Position numbers and translations under genes: made by a program. Below, in pieces: positions 1 to 9,000 of a stretch of DNA of 64,000 nt. The stretch is taken from NCBI RefSeq assembly GCF_965200585.1, contig NZ_OZ241361.1; one strand, given 5' to 3'. Position 1 is the stretch's first letter, and each line of letters begins with the position of its first letter. This stretch comes from Bacterioplanoides sp965200585. GTDB taxonomy: Bacteria > Pseudomonadota > Gammaproteobacteria > Pseudomonadales > Oceanobacteraceae. The notes beneath the pieces are model-generated. The model ran no database searches and was not told the origin of the DNA. It saw only the letters and a program-made list of their open reading frames with translations.

Positions 1-1149
1 TTCTGGTGGTAAATCGCTGATTAATACTTCCCGGCCAGAAGCCATGACGGTAATCCAGCGGCAGATATTTTCCAGCTGACGCACGTTGCCCGGCCAATCC
101 AGCGAGGATAAATAATCTTCGGTTTCGGTCTTCAGGGTTTTGACTTCCACCTCTAACTCTTCAGCAGCACGCTTGAGGAAGTGGGTTAATAATTTCGGAA
201 TATCTTCACGACGTTCCGCCAGACGTGGCAGGTGAACCCGGATAACATTTAAGCGGTGGAATAAATCTTCCCGGAAGCGGCCTTCTTTTACCAGGTTTTC
301 CAAATCCTGGTGCGTTGCTGCCACAATCCGAACGTTCACTTTAACCGGCGTGGTACCACCGACGCGGTAAAATTCGCCATCGGCTAACACCCGCAATAAT
401 CGGGTTTGCGTGTCAGCCGGCATATCACCGATTTCATCCAGAAACAGGGTTCCGCCATTGGCTTGCTCAAACCGGCCACGACGCTGACCGCCTGCACCGG
501 TAAAGGAGCCTTTTTCATGGCCGAATAATTCCGACTCAATCAGGTCTTTGGGAATGGCGGCCATATTCAGCGCAATAAAAGGTTCGGCAGAGCGCGGGCT
601 GTGCTTGTGTAATGCGTGGGCGACCAGCTCTTTACCGGTACCGGATTCACCGTTAATCAGTACCGTGATATTGGATTGTGATAAACGGCCGATGGCACGG
701 AAAACTTCCTGCATTGCCGGTGCTTCACCAATAATTTCGGTGTCTTCTTTATCTTCTTCCGATTCCGGTTGTTGTGCATTTAATTCAGCAAAATGATCAA
801 TCGCGCGCTGAATCAGAGCAACCGCTTCATCGACATCAAACGGCTTTGGCAGATATTCAAAAGCCCCTTGTTGATAAGACGATACCGCACTATCCAGATC
901 GGAGTGAGCCGTCATAATAATCACCGGCAACTGCGGGTGCGCTTCTTTGGCTTCACGCAGTAAGGTCAGGCCGTCCATGCCCGGCATGCGAATATCTGAA
1001 ATAATAGCGTCTGGGTGTTCACGCTTCAGCTGCGCTAATGCCGGTTCCGCCTGTTCAAAAACCCGGGTGCTGATGTTGGCCTGGGCCAACGCTTTTTCCA
1101 AGACCCAGCGAATGGATTTGTCGTCATCAATAATCCAGACAGTGCTCAT
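1..1149 (-). CDS. ntrC: Nitrogen regulation response regulator NtrC (3' end outside window)
   Basis: This is a sigma-54 dependent activator, phosphorylated by NtrB under nitrogen limitation. About 383 residues are visible from an ATG at 1149. They hold an N-terminal receiver domain (IDDDKS acidic pocket near residue 10, phospho-Asp in SDIRMPG near residue 54, Lys in PKPFD) and an AAA+ domain with Walker A GESGTGKE, the sigma-54 contact loop GAFTGA seen as GSFTGA, and Walker B LFLDEIGD. The C-terminal Fis-type helix-turn-helix should lie beyond position 1, because the family is about 470 residues long. The start overlaps the ntrB stop in an ATGA, so the two genes are translationally coupled. 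The function is well supported by the domain order and the ntrB neighbour. Confidence 0.95.
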   Translation of the reverse strand, partial: MSTVWIIDDDKSIRWVLEKALAQANISTRVFEQAEPALAQLKREHPDAIISDIRMPGMDGLTLLREAKEAHPQLPVIIMTAHSDLDSAVSSYQQGAFEYLPKPFDVDEAVALIQRAIDHFAELNAQQPESEEDKEDTEIIGEAPAMQEVFRAIGRLSQSNITVLINGESGTGKELVAHALHKHSPRSAEPFIALNMAAIPKDLIESELFGHEKGSFTGAGGQRRGRFEQANGGTLFLDEIGDMPADTQTRLLRVLADGEFYRVGGTTPVKVNVRIVAATHQDLENLVKEGRFREDLFHRLNVIRVHLPRLAERREDIPKLLTHFLKRAAEELEVEVKTLKTETEDYLSSLDWPGNVRQLENICRWITVMASGREVLISDLPPE

Positions 1150-2228
1150 ACGGATTCCAATGGTAAATAAATTGAGAAAAGGGTGTTTCCAGGTTGGCTA
1201 TCGACTTCGATAATGCCATTAACCTGATTAATAATAGATTGTGAAATGGAGAGCCCGAGGCCGGTGCCTTCCGGACGACCCGTTACCATCGGGTAAAATA
1301 AATTTTCCTGCAGCTTGGCAGGAATGCCCGGGCCATTATCACGAATATCAATTTGCGCCACTAAGCGATGACGCAGGTGGCCAATGGTAAACTGACGCAC
1401 GGTGCGGGTACGTAATTTCAGTGTCGGTACCGGGATCGGTGGCTCCGCTTCCAGCATGGCCTGCATCGCATTACGGCAGATATTTAACATCGCCTGAACG
1501 ATCTGACCTTTATCAGCGACTAATTCCGGAATCGATGGGTCGTAGTCGCGTTCAATCTTAATGCTATGTTCAGATTCAACACTGACCAGCTGGCATACGC
1601 GCTCCAGAATTTCGTGAATGTTCACTTCTTCTGTTTTCGGAATCTGACGTGGGCCTAATAAACGATCCACCAGATCGCGCAGGCGATCGGCTTCTTCAAT
1701 AATAATTTCGGTATATTCTTTTAAATCGACTGACGGCAGTTCCCGTTCCAGTAATTGCGCCGCTCCCCGAATGCCGCCTAACGGGTTTTTGATTTCATGA
1801 GCCAGGCCCCGCACCAGATTACGGGTGGTTTCCTGTTTGGCGATCAACTGTTCTTCGCGGCTGATGCGCATCAGGCGATCTCGGCCGGACATTTCTACTA
1901 ATAAGGTCGGCAGGCGGGTCTCTGGGTGAGAAACCGGGCTGACGCTGTAATCCAGCGTCACCTGATGCTGGTTATGCAGCATGATGCTGGCTTCACGTTT
2001 AGTGAACGAAGTGCCATTAATAATGGCACTTTCCAGTGCGGCTTTGGCTTCCGGAGATTCGTCCGCCAGCTCTGAAAAATGCACCCCCATACCACGCTTG
2101 TCACTCATCTCCAGCAGCGCTTCGGCGGCCGGATTCATATAGGTCACCATCAGGTCGGCGTCCAGCAGCACAACACCGGTATTCAGGTGTTCCAGTAAGC
2201 GTTGATTAATGATGGGGCTGGCCAGCAT
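1146..2228 (-). CDS. ntrB: Two-component sensor kinase NtrB
   Basis: This is the cytoplasmic histidine kinase/phosphatase that controls NtrC in response to PII. The 360-residue protein has an N-terminal PAS domain (about 8-115), an H box (VRGLAHEIKNPLGG, phospho-His near residue 145) and a C-terminal HATPase domain with N box (NICRNAMQA), G1 (DNGPGIP) and G2 (GTGLGLSIS). There is no membrane segment, as expected for NtrB. It is the first gene of the ntrBC pair. In many relatives glnA lies just upstream; here the upstream gene is a DUF4124 protein and then the divergent dtd, so glnA is elsewhere. Two NtrC-like sites precede it. Confidence 0.95.
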   Translation of the reverse strand: MLASPIINQRLLEHLNTGVVLLDADLMVTYMNPAAEALLEMSDKRGMGVHFSELADESPEAKAALESAIINGTSFTKREASIMLHNQHQVTLDYSVSPVSHPETRLPTLLVEMSGRDRLMRISREEQLIAKQETTRNLVRGLAHEIKNPLGGIRGAAQLLERELPSVDLKEYTEIIIEEADRLRDLVDRLLGPRQIPKTEEVNIHEILERVCQLVSVESEHSIKIERDYDPSIPELVADKGQIVQAMLNICRNAMQAMLEAEPPIPVPTLKLRTRTVRQFTIGHLRHRLVAQIDIRDNGPGIPAKLQENLFYPMVTGRPEGTGLGLSISQSIINQVNGIIEVDSQPGNTLFSIYLPLESV

Positions 2229-2324
2229 GGTTTTTCTCCCGGGTTCAGGTGACAGATGGCCTGTGATGTCCTGAACGATTTGATTACACCCGTTATCAGC
2301 AAAAACTAAGCCATATTGATATTG

Positions 2325-2341
2325 TGCACAAAAATAGCGCT
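2325..2341. promoter_or_regulatory. Candidate NtrC-binding site (weaker)
   Basis: The sequence TGCACAAAAATAGCGCT has GCAC, a 7-base spacer and GCGC. It differs by one base from the GCAC-N7-GTGC core of the NtrC consensus. It lies about 100 bases upstream of ntrB and 70 bases from a better match. That it binds NtrC is inference. Confidence 0.45.
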
Positions 2342-2397
2342 GAGACTGGCTTGTTGTGCGTTTAAGATGAGCGGAATTTTATAATATTAAGACATTT

Positions 2398-2414
2398 TGC
2401 ACTTATTTTGTGCG
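2398..2414. promoter_or_regulatory. Candidate NtrC-binding site (strong match)
   Basis: The sequence TGCACTTATTTTGTGCG carries a perfect GCAC-N7-GTGC dyad, the core of the established NtrC site (TGCAC...GTGCA). It lies about 170 bases upstream of the ntrB start in the gap between the DUF4124 gene and ntrB. Paired with the weaker site at 2325-2341, it suggests autoregulation of ntrBC. I did not find an obvious sigma-54 -24/-12 element. Confidence 0.6.
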
Positions 2415-2494
2415 GTTTTAATAAGTTTTGTATTTTTATGGTGCGAGTGTGGGTGCTGAAAATCAGAGAAAGGAACAAGCTCAGTTGTTTATTA

Positions 2495-2520
2495 GCTAGG
2501 GCTTGTTAACAGGCCCTAGC
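2495..2520 (-). terminator. Palindromic hairpin after the DUF4124 gene
   Basis: An 8-bp stem GCTAGGGC/GCCCTAGC encloses a TTGTTAACAG loop, and the loop itself is nearly self-complementary. It starts a few bases past the stop of the minus-strand DUF4124 gene. The T tract after it on the minus strand is weak (TAATAAAC), so it may be an inefficient terminator or an RNA-stabilising end. Confidence 0.5.
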
Positions 2521-2528
2521 TTAATCGG

Positions 2529-3053
2529 TTAGCGACCAACCGAGGTACGTTTGACGTAAAGCGTTACGGTGTTGGAGCTAATCAGCACCTGATCTTTGTT
2601 ATCCACCACCCGTAGCTGTAACTGGTGCTCACCCCGATCCATATATTCCAGTGTGAAATGTGTGCTGCTACCAGTCTCTACCACAACCCCGCGGTTCAGT
2701 AACTCAACCCTATGGCCTTGTTGCAAGCCGGGTGATAACACACCATTAATCGCAACATTACCTGCGGCTCCGGTAGGAATAGTGGTGCCATCGACCGGCG
2801 ATATAATGCCTAAGCTGGTGTAGCTAATGGTGGGCTCTTCTTCAGGCTCTGGCGTTTCTGGTGCCGCAGGTGCAACAAAAGCCGGCATACTGGGTAACGC
2901 TTTCACTTTATGGGTTTCCGAGCCCTGCGATGGCTGATCGCTGAAGGTAACATTACCGTCCTTATCGCGGGTCATATACACATCGGTCGCAACCGCAGCG
3001 GAAGCAGACAGCAGTACTGAAACAGACAGTGAAACAAGAGCGAAGCGATTCAT
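2529..3053 (-). CDS. DUF4124 domain-containing exported protein
   Basis: This is a 174-residue exported protein of unknown function. The chosen start (ATG at 3053) gives a clean signal peptide (MNRFALVSLSVSVLLSASAAVA); an in-frame ATG at 3080 would add nine residues before it. The mature N-terminus has the DUF4124 signature (DVYMTRDKDGNVTFSDQP), then a Pro/Glu-rich linker, then a beta-rich C-terminal region resembling an Ig-like fold that begins ISPVDGT. Such proteins often sit between glnA and ntrB in Pseudomonas-like genomes, and here it also directly precedes ntrBC. A periplasmic location is likely. No biochemical role is known to me. Confidence 0.85.
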   Translation of the reverse strand: MNRFALVSLSVSVLLSASAAVATDVYMTRDKDGNVTFSDQPSQGSETHKVKALPSMPAFVAPAAPETPEPEEEPTISYTSLGIISPVDGTTIPTGAAGNVAINGVLSPGLQQGHRVELLNRGVVVETGSSTHFTLEYMDRGEHQLQLRVVDNKDQVLISSNTVTLYVKRTSVGR

Positions 3054-3165
3054 AATGGGTATCCGGCCAGGTCGGTTCATGATGATAGTGATTTCAATAG
3101 TAATACCTAACGCGTATGCTGCGCCAGCGACACAGATCTAAATAATGTAAAAGAGAGCACCGTTT

Positions 3166-3600
3166 ATGATTGGTTTGATTCAGCGTGTGATCCATGCACG
3201 GGTTGAGGTGGATGATACGGTCACAGGTAAGATTGATCAGGGCATCTTGCTGCTGTTGGGTGTGCAAAAAGGTGATGATGAGCAGAAAGCCGATAAGCTG
3301 CTGCACAAGGTATTAAATTACCGCATTTTCAGCGATGCCAATGGCAAGATGAATAACAGTTTACTGGATATTCAGGGGCAGCTGCTGGTTGTCTCGCAAT
3401 TTACCCTGGCCGCCGAAACACAAAAAGGATTACGTCCAGGCTTTTCTTCGGCCGGGTCACCGGATGAAGCCGAACGCTTATACAATTATGTGGTTGCACA
3501 GGCGCAACAGCAGGTTACCACCCAAACCGGACGCTTTGGGGCTGATATGCAGGTGTCGTTGTGTAATGATGGGCCGGTGACATTCTGGCTCGAAGTTTAA
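3166..3600 (+). CDS. dtd: D-aminoacyl-tRNA deacylase
   Basis: This cytoplasmic enzyme hydrolyses D-aminoacyl-tRNA (and Gly-tRNA-Ala) as a proofreading step outside the synthetase. The length of 144 residues is standard. Both active-site signatures are visible: SQFTLAAET near residue 78, and the cross-subunit NDGPVTFWLE motif, whose Gly-Pro gives chirality selection, near the C-terminus. The start is set by ATG with the canonical MIGLIQRV beginning. It is followed by a SirB-family gene after 57 bases on the same strand. Confidence 0.96.
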   Translation: MIGLIQRVIHARVEVDDTVTGKIDQGILLLLGVQKGDDEQKADKLLHKVLNYRIFSDANGKMNNSLLDIQGQLLVVSQFTLAAETQKGLRPGFSSAGSPDEAERLYNYVVAQAQQQVTTQTGRFGADMQVSLCNDGPVTFWLEV

Positions 3601-3657
3601 TGGTTTATTGAAAGTCCGCGTGTCCATAATGATTTTAATAATGATGAGAGAAAACTG

Positions 3658-4032
3658 ATGGAATATTCCGCATTACGGGGCGCCCATATGGGGTTTGCCT
3701 ACCTGAGCATTTTATTGTTCGTAATTCGCTTCTTTTTATTTTCAGCCAAACCCGTGTTGCGCACTAATAAACTGCTGAAAATTCTGCCGCATATTATTGA
3801 TAGCCTATTGCTGATTTTTGCATTGTTATTGCTGCACAATGTATGGGGCAGTCCGGTGGTTGACTGGTGGATCGCTGCTAAAGTAGTTGGTTTGCTGGGG
3901 TATATTGGTTTTGGTATCGGTGCTATTAAACGCGGCAGCTGGCCGGCATTTATTGGTGCGCTGATTTGTTTTGCTTATATCTTTGGCGCGGCAAAAGCCC
4001 ACAGTGTTTTGTCCTGGTTGGCAGTGCTCTGA
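3658..4032 (+). CDS. SirB-family inner-membrane protein
   Basis: This 124-residue protein belongs to the SirB2-like membrane family, whose function is unknown despite the historical link to Salmonella invasion regulation. It begins with an amphipathic start (MEYSALRGAHMGFAYLS) and contains four predicted hydrophobic segments at about 12-30, 47-63, 72-90 and 96-115. A Lys/Arg-rich cytoplasmic loop lies between the first two. It probably shares a transcript with dtd. An inverted repeat at 4046-4081 follows it closely. Confidence 0.85.
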   Translation: MEYSALRGAHMGFAYLSILLFVIRFFLFSAKPVLRTNKLLKILPHIIDSLLLIFALLLLHNVWGSPVVDWWIAAKVVGLLGYIGFGIGAIKRGSWPAFIGALICFAYIFGAAKAHSVLSWLAVL

Positions 4033-4045
4033 GTTTTCATCTGGG

Positions 4046-4081
4046 CTGGATTTACAATTCTGAACTTTCCTGTGAATCCAG
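4046..4081. repeat. Inverted repeat after the SirB gene, before the Cus operon
   Basis: Arms CTGGATTTACA and TGTGAATCCAG (11 bp, one wobble pair) enclose a 14-base loop. There is no following T run, so a classical terminator is doubtful. It lies 56 bases before the first ORF of the metal-efflux operon and could instead be an operator. No CueR- or CusR-type consensus was recognised nearby. Confidence 0.4.
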
Positions 4082-4136
4082 ACTCAGATTACAATGAGAT
4101 CAGATTAAACTGTTTGGCTCTTGGTTTGGTTACCGT

Positions 4137-4499
4137 ATGTTGAATAACCTGCTGCGCTATGTCTTGATATTTGTTGTGTTGCTGACTTCTAACAGTCAGT
4201 CACTGATGGCTGCGCAGTCGTTATTAACAGAAAACATCCATCAGGCCGAACAGCTTACTGATGATCTTCCTTCCTGTCATCGTACTGAGGTGACCGACCC
4301 CAGCTCCGAACAGTCCGCTATCAAACTTGAATGTGAACGTGATTGCAGTTGTTGTAACGGCAGTTGCTCCAGCTTTGCGATAACACTGGATTTACCATTA
4401 GCCTTGTCGGGACTGCAGCATTTTGAAGTCCAGATGTCGTCCCTTGCTTCCCCTCTCAAGCGTCTGGAATCACTCCAGCGACCTCCTATTTTCGCTTAA
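4137..4499 (+). CDS. Small exported Cys-rich protein at head of Cus operon
   Basis: This 120-residue protein has a signal peptide or N-terminal anchor (about 1-26) and a central Cys cluster (CERDCSCCNGSCSS, near residues 66-79). The C-terminus ends in a basic, Pro-rich tail (LESLQRPPIFA) typical of small DUF2946/CopL-like proteins encoded beside copper genes. The six clustered Cys would suit soft-metal binding in the periplasm, but that is inference. It lies 72 bases upstream of cusB on the same strand and is probably co-transcribed. I cannot assign it to a family with certainty. Confidence 0.7.
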   Translation: MLNNLLRYVLIFVVLLTSNSQSLMAAQSLLTENIHQAEQLTDDLPSCHRTEVTDPSSEQSAIKLECERDCSCCNGSCSSFAITLDLPLALSGLQHFEVQMSSLASPLKRLESLQRPPIFA

Positions 4500-4571
4500 T
4501 ACACCCAAAGACCGTCTTTAATTCGCAGTTTGTATTGCTGTAAGTCGTTTATTGTTTGTATTGAGCGCATT

Positions 4572-6038
4572 ATGAAAATCATTGCATTTGTTGTATTGGC
4601 AGCCGGTATCGGTGCTGTAACCAGTTGGTGGTTAAAACCCTCGGTAAACAGCTCGCCCGGGAATGAAAAACAGCCATTATATTGGGTGGCTCCCATGGAC
4701 CCGGATTTCAGGCGTGACCAGCCGGGTTTATCACCGATGGGAATGGAATTGGTACCGGTTTATGAAGAAAACCGCTCACCCGGTGAGGTGTCTATATCTG
4801 CCGCAGTAGAAAGTCAGATGGGGGTTACGACTGCGACGGCAGAGCGTCTTCCTTGGTTGTCGGCCCAGTCGGTGTTTGCTGAAATCAAAATGAATAATCA
4901 AAACCAGCAATATTTCCAGATACGCGCTGATGGCTGGATTGAAAAAGCCTATGTTTTTGCAACAGGAGAAGCCGTTAAAGCCGGGCAGCCATTGTTTGAT
5001 TTTTACAGCCGCGATCTGGTTGTGGCTCAGGAAGAATTTCTGGTTGCTTTAGCTGATGGTGAGCCTGCGTTAATTTCAGCGGCACGGAATAAATTAAAGA
5101 CTTATAAACTTCCAAAAGGCTGGATTCAGAAGCTCGCTCGTAACCGGGTAGTGCACGAACATATCCGTTTTGTTGCAAAACACGCTGGAATTATCAGCGC
5201 TTGGAATTTACCACAAGGTCGGCAGGTTAAACGGGGAGAGCAGGTTCTGACAATAACGGATTTGTCATCTGTCTGGCTGGAAATACAATTAACAAAACCA
5301 CTGGTCTCGCTTGAGAACCTGACGGTTCGAGTATTACATCCCATCGAACAGGAACTGGATATTAACCCGGATTCGGTACTGTTATCTCCGTTATTGAATA
5401 CCGACCGTACGCAAACGTTACGCTTCAATGTGAATAATCCGCAGCAGCGCTGGCGTCCGGGAGATTATTTAACATTAATGCTGCAGCAGCAATTGGATGA
5501 TGTGCTGCAGATACCTTCCCAAGCGATTATTGATGATGGCATACAACAACGTGTGGTGCTGGCGTTGACGGATGAAAATCACGAGACCCGAACGTTTAAA
5601 TCTGTGGCTGTCAATGTTGGACGAGAGTCACAATCGGGAGTTAATGGCTATAGTCAAAAAACAGAAATACTGGCAGGGCTTAGTGCCGGAGATCGAGTTG
5701 TCACCAGCGGGCAGTTTTTGTTGGATTCTGAATCTTCTATCGACTCGGACTTGCTGCGTTTTTACCCTTCTTCTGAGCAAGACATTATCTGGTTTAATGG
5801 GAAAGTTAAGCTGAGTAATAGCGGTCGGCTCGATGTGCAGCATCAGGGGGTTGCACAATGGAGCTGGCCTGCGATGCGGCAAAATTTTCATCTGGCACTG
5901 GATCCTGCGATTCTTGAAAACGTTACTCCGGATCTGAATAACTGGAGCCAGCTTCTGAGAATAAAACTGGCAGCACTGGATGATGGTGACTTTTGTGTGG
6001 TTGATATTCAGCTTATCGCTGAGGAGGCTACTCCATGA
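4572..6038 (+). CDS. cusB: CusB-like periplasmic adaptor with C-terminal CusF-like domain
   Basis: This is the membrane-fusion subunit of a Cu(I)/Ag(I) RND efflux pump. From ATG 4572 it is 488 residues; an upstream in-frame start at 4530 would add 14 residues before the signal anchor. Features in order are the N-terminal anchor, a heavy-metal-binding segment (YWVAPMDPDF...GLSPMGMELVP, about residues 37-65) with Met in place of Cys as in CusB, the barrel-sandwich/lipoyl region, the beta-barrel, and a C-terminal CusF-like OB domain (about 410-485). That domain has the His...WPAM signature (QHQGVAQWSWPAM), but the second Met of CusF (WPAMxM) is Gln here. The gene overlaps cusA by four bases (ATGA). 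Confidence 0.92.
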   Translation: MKIIAFVVLAAGIGAVTSWWLKPSVNSSPGNEKQPLYWVAPMDPDFRRDQPGLSPMGMELVPVYEENRSPGEVSISAAVESQMGVTTATAERLPWLSAQSVFAEIKMNNQNQQYFQIRADGWIEKAYVFATGEAVKAGQPLFDFYSRDLVVAQEEFLVALADGEPALISAARNKLKTYKLPKGWIQKLARNRVVHEHIRFVAKHAGIISAWNLPQGRQVKRGEQVLTITDLSSVWLEIQLTKPLVSLENLTVRVLHPIEQELDINPDSVLLSPLLNTDRTQTLRFNVNNPQQRWRPGDYLTLMLQQQLDDVLQIPSQAIIDDGIQQRVVLALTDENHETRTFKSVAVNVGRESQSGVNGYSQKTEILAGLSAGDRVVTSGQFLLDSESSIDSDLLRFYPSSEQDIIWFNGKVKLSNSGRLDVQHQGVAQWSWPAMRQNFHLALDPAILENVTPDLNNWSQLLRIKLAALDDGDFCVVDIQLIAEEATP

Positions 6039-9000
6039 TTCACCGTATTATTTTATGGTCGGTTAAGAACCGGGTACTGGTTTTATTACTCAGCTTAATA
6101 TTAGTGCTGCTGGGACTATATGCAGTCAAACATACCCCAGTGGATGCTATTCCGGATTTATCTGATGTGCAGGTAATAGTGAAAACCAGCTATCCCGGTC
6201 AGGCGCCGGAGGTGGTTCAGGAGCAGATCACCTATCCACTGACAACGGCATTAATGGCCGTTCCGGGAGCACAGGTTGTGCGTGGTTTTTCTTTTTTTGG
6301 TGATTCGTATGTCTACCTTATCTTTGATGATGACACTGATATGTACTGGGCACGGAGTCGGGTACTTGAATACCTGAGTCAGCTATCCGGCCAGTTACCG
6401 GGCGGTGTGCAACTTCAGCTCGGTCCTGATGCAACGGGGGTAGGATGGGTATTTATTTATGCATTAACGGATCGTAGTGGGCAGACCGATTTGGCTGAGT
6501 TACGGCGTTTACAGGACTGGTTGCTGAGGTTTGAGCTACAGACTGTTGAAGGTGTTTCGGAAGTTGCTGCGTTGGGAGGTATGGTCAAACAATATCAGGT
6601 ACAACTGAATCCAGCAGCATTAATCGCTCATCAACTGTCAGTGAATCAGGTCATCATGGCAATCCGGCAGGCGAATCAACAGATTGGTGCTTCAGTGATC
6701 GAAAAGGCAGAAGCGGAATATATGGTCAATGCCAGTGGCTATATCCGTACGATAACCGAGCTGGAAAATGTTCCTTTGCCTTTTTCTATGGATATGAGTC
6801 GGGCAGACCAATCAGCGCGCCAATTCCCGTTGTTGATCAAAGATATTGCCACCGTTCGGGAAGTGCCGGAGATGCGCCGGGGCATTGCTGAGTTAAACGG
6901 TGAGGGTGAAGTGGTGGGTGGCATTATTGTCATGCGTTATGGCGAAAATGCCCAGGCGGTGATTCAGCGGGTTAAAGAAAAGCTTCGGCAACTTAAGGCG
7001 TCTTTGCCAGATCAGGTAGAAATTATACCGGTTTATGATCGGGCTGAATTAATTGAATCAGCTGTGGATAATTTATGGCAAAAACTATCTGAAGAATTTC
7101 TTGCTGTTATATTGGTATGCGCCGCTTTTTTATTACACTTCCGTTCTTCATTGGTGATTTTATTCAGTTTACCGTTAGGTATTCTGGCCGCGTTTATTCT
7201 GATGAAGTGGCAGGGACTTAATGCCAATATCATGTCGTTAGGTGGTATCGCGATTGCTATTGGAGCCATGGTCGACGGTGCCATTGTGATGACTGAAAAT
7301 CTGCATAAACATCTGGAAAAAAATCCAGCTATTAGTGGAGAAAAACGTTGGCAGCTGGTTGCTCAATCCTGTCAGGAAGTGGGCCCGGCATTATTTTTCA
7401 GTCTGCTGATTATTACCCTGAGTTTTTTGCCGGTGTTTGTATTGGAAGCTCAGGAAGGGCGGTTATTTTCGCCGTTAGCTTTTACCAAAACCTATGCTAT
7501 GGCAGCTGCAGCGATTTTAGCCATCACTCTGGTTCCGGTATTGCTGGGTTATCTGGTAACAGGAAATATTCGTAGCGAACAACATAATCCGTTAAACCGG
7601 CTGCTGGTCAGTGCTTACCTGCCGGTGTTAGATAAAGTATTGAACTGGCCAAAAACAACGCTGTTACTGGTTAGTCTGATTGCAGTGTCAGCGTTTTATC
7701 CACTGCAAAAGCTGGGATCAGAGTTTATGCCACCTTTGGATGAAGGTGACTTAATGTACATGCCAACCACCTATCCGGGCCTGAGTATTGGTGAAGCCCG
7801 TCAGATTCTGCAACAAACCGGTAAGCTGATTCGTTCTGTTCCGGAAGTCAAAAATGTCTTTGGTAAAATTGGCCGGGCTGAAACGGCAACGGATCCGGCA
7901 CCGTTAACCATGATTGAAACCTTTATCCAATTTAAGCCGAAAGAACAGTGGCGCTCTGGAATGACTGCTGAAAAGTTACGGCAGGAGCTTGACCAACGGG
8001 TTCAGTTTCCCGGGTTAACCAATGCCTGGGTAATGCCGATAAAAACCCGTATCGATATGTTGGCTACGGGTATTAAAACACCGGTTGGAATTAAAATTGC
8101 CGGAGATGATCTTGCCACGATTCAGGCAATTGGCGAACAGATTGAAGCGCTCATCAAGCCTCTGCCCGGAACCCTTTCTGTTTATGCTGAACGTACTGCC
8201 AGTGGGCGTTATTTACACATCGATATCGACCGTGTTCGGGCAGCACAATATGGTTTGAGCCTGGAAGCCGTTCAACAAATTTTAGCCACTGCCGTGGGTG
8301 GCCGTGCCATTGACCAGTCCATTCAAGGGCTGGAACGTTATGCCATCAGCGTGCGTTACCCTCAAGGTTATCGTAATTCGGTAGCGACATTAAACGATCT
8401 TTCACTTATTACAGACCACGGGCAGGTAATACGCTTAGCTGAAATTGCTGATATCGCTATCAAACCTGGCCCTGCGATGATCAAAAGTGAAAATGGCCGG
8501 ATTAATGGCTGGCTGTTTATTGATCTTCAGGATGTTGATTTGGGGCAGTATGTTCAGCAAGCACAACAGGTGATCACAACAGCGCTGAGTGATAAAACCA
8601 TAAATTTACCACCCGGTTACTCGATCAATTGGGCTGGGCAATACGAATACCTGCTCCGGGCAGAACAAAAATTGAGTTATGTGGTGCCGTTAACCTTGTC
8701 GATTATCACCATTTTATTGTTTTTGAGTTTTGGTCGTATACCAGAAGTGATGATGATTTTACTGACGCTACCATTATCACTGGTAGGCGGTTTGTGGCTA
8801 ATGTGGTGGCTGGGTTTTAATTTTTCTGTCGCCGTTGGCGTTGGCTTTATTGCTCTGGCCGGTGTTGCTGTTGAAATTGGTGTGATTATGCTGGTGTATT
8901 TAAATCAGGCTTATCAGCAAGCGCTAAAGCAGGCGAAAACAGAGAAGCGATGTTTAGAAAAAGCACAGCTACGACAAGCGGTTATTCAGGGAGCAGGACT

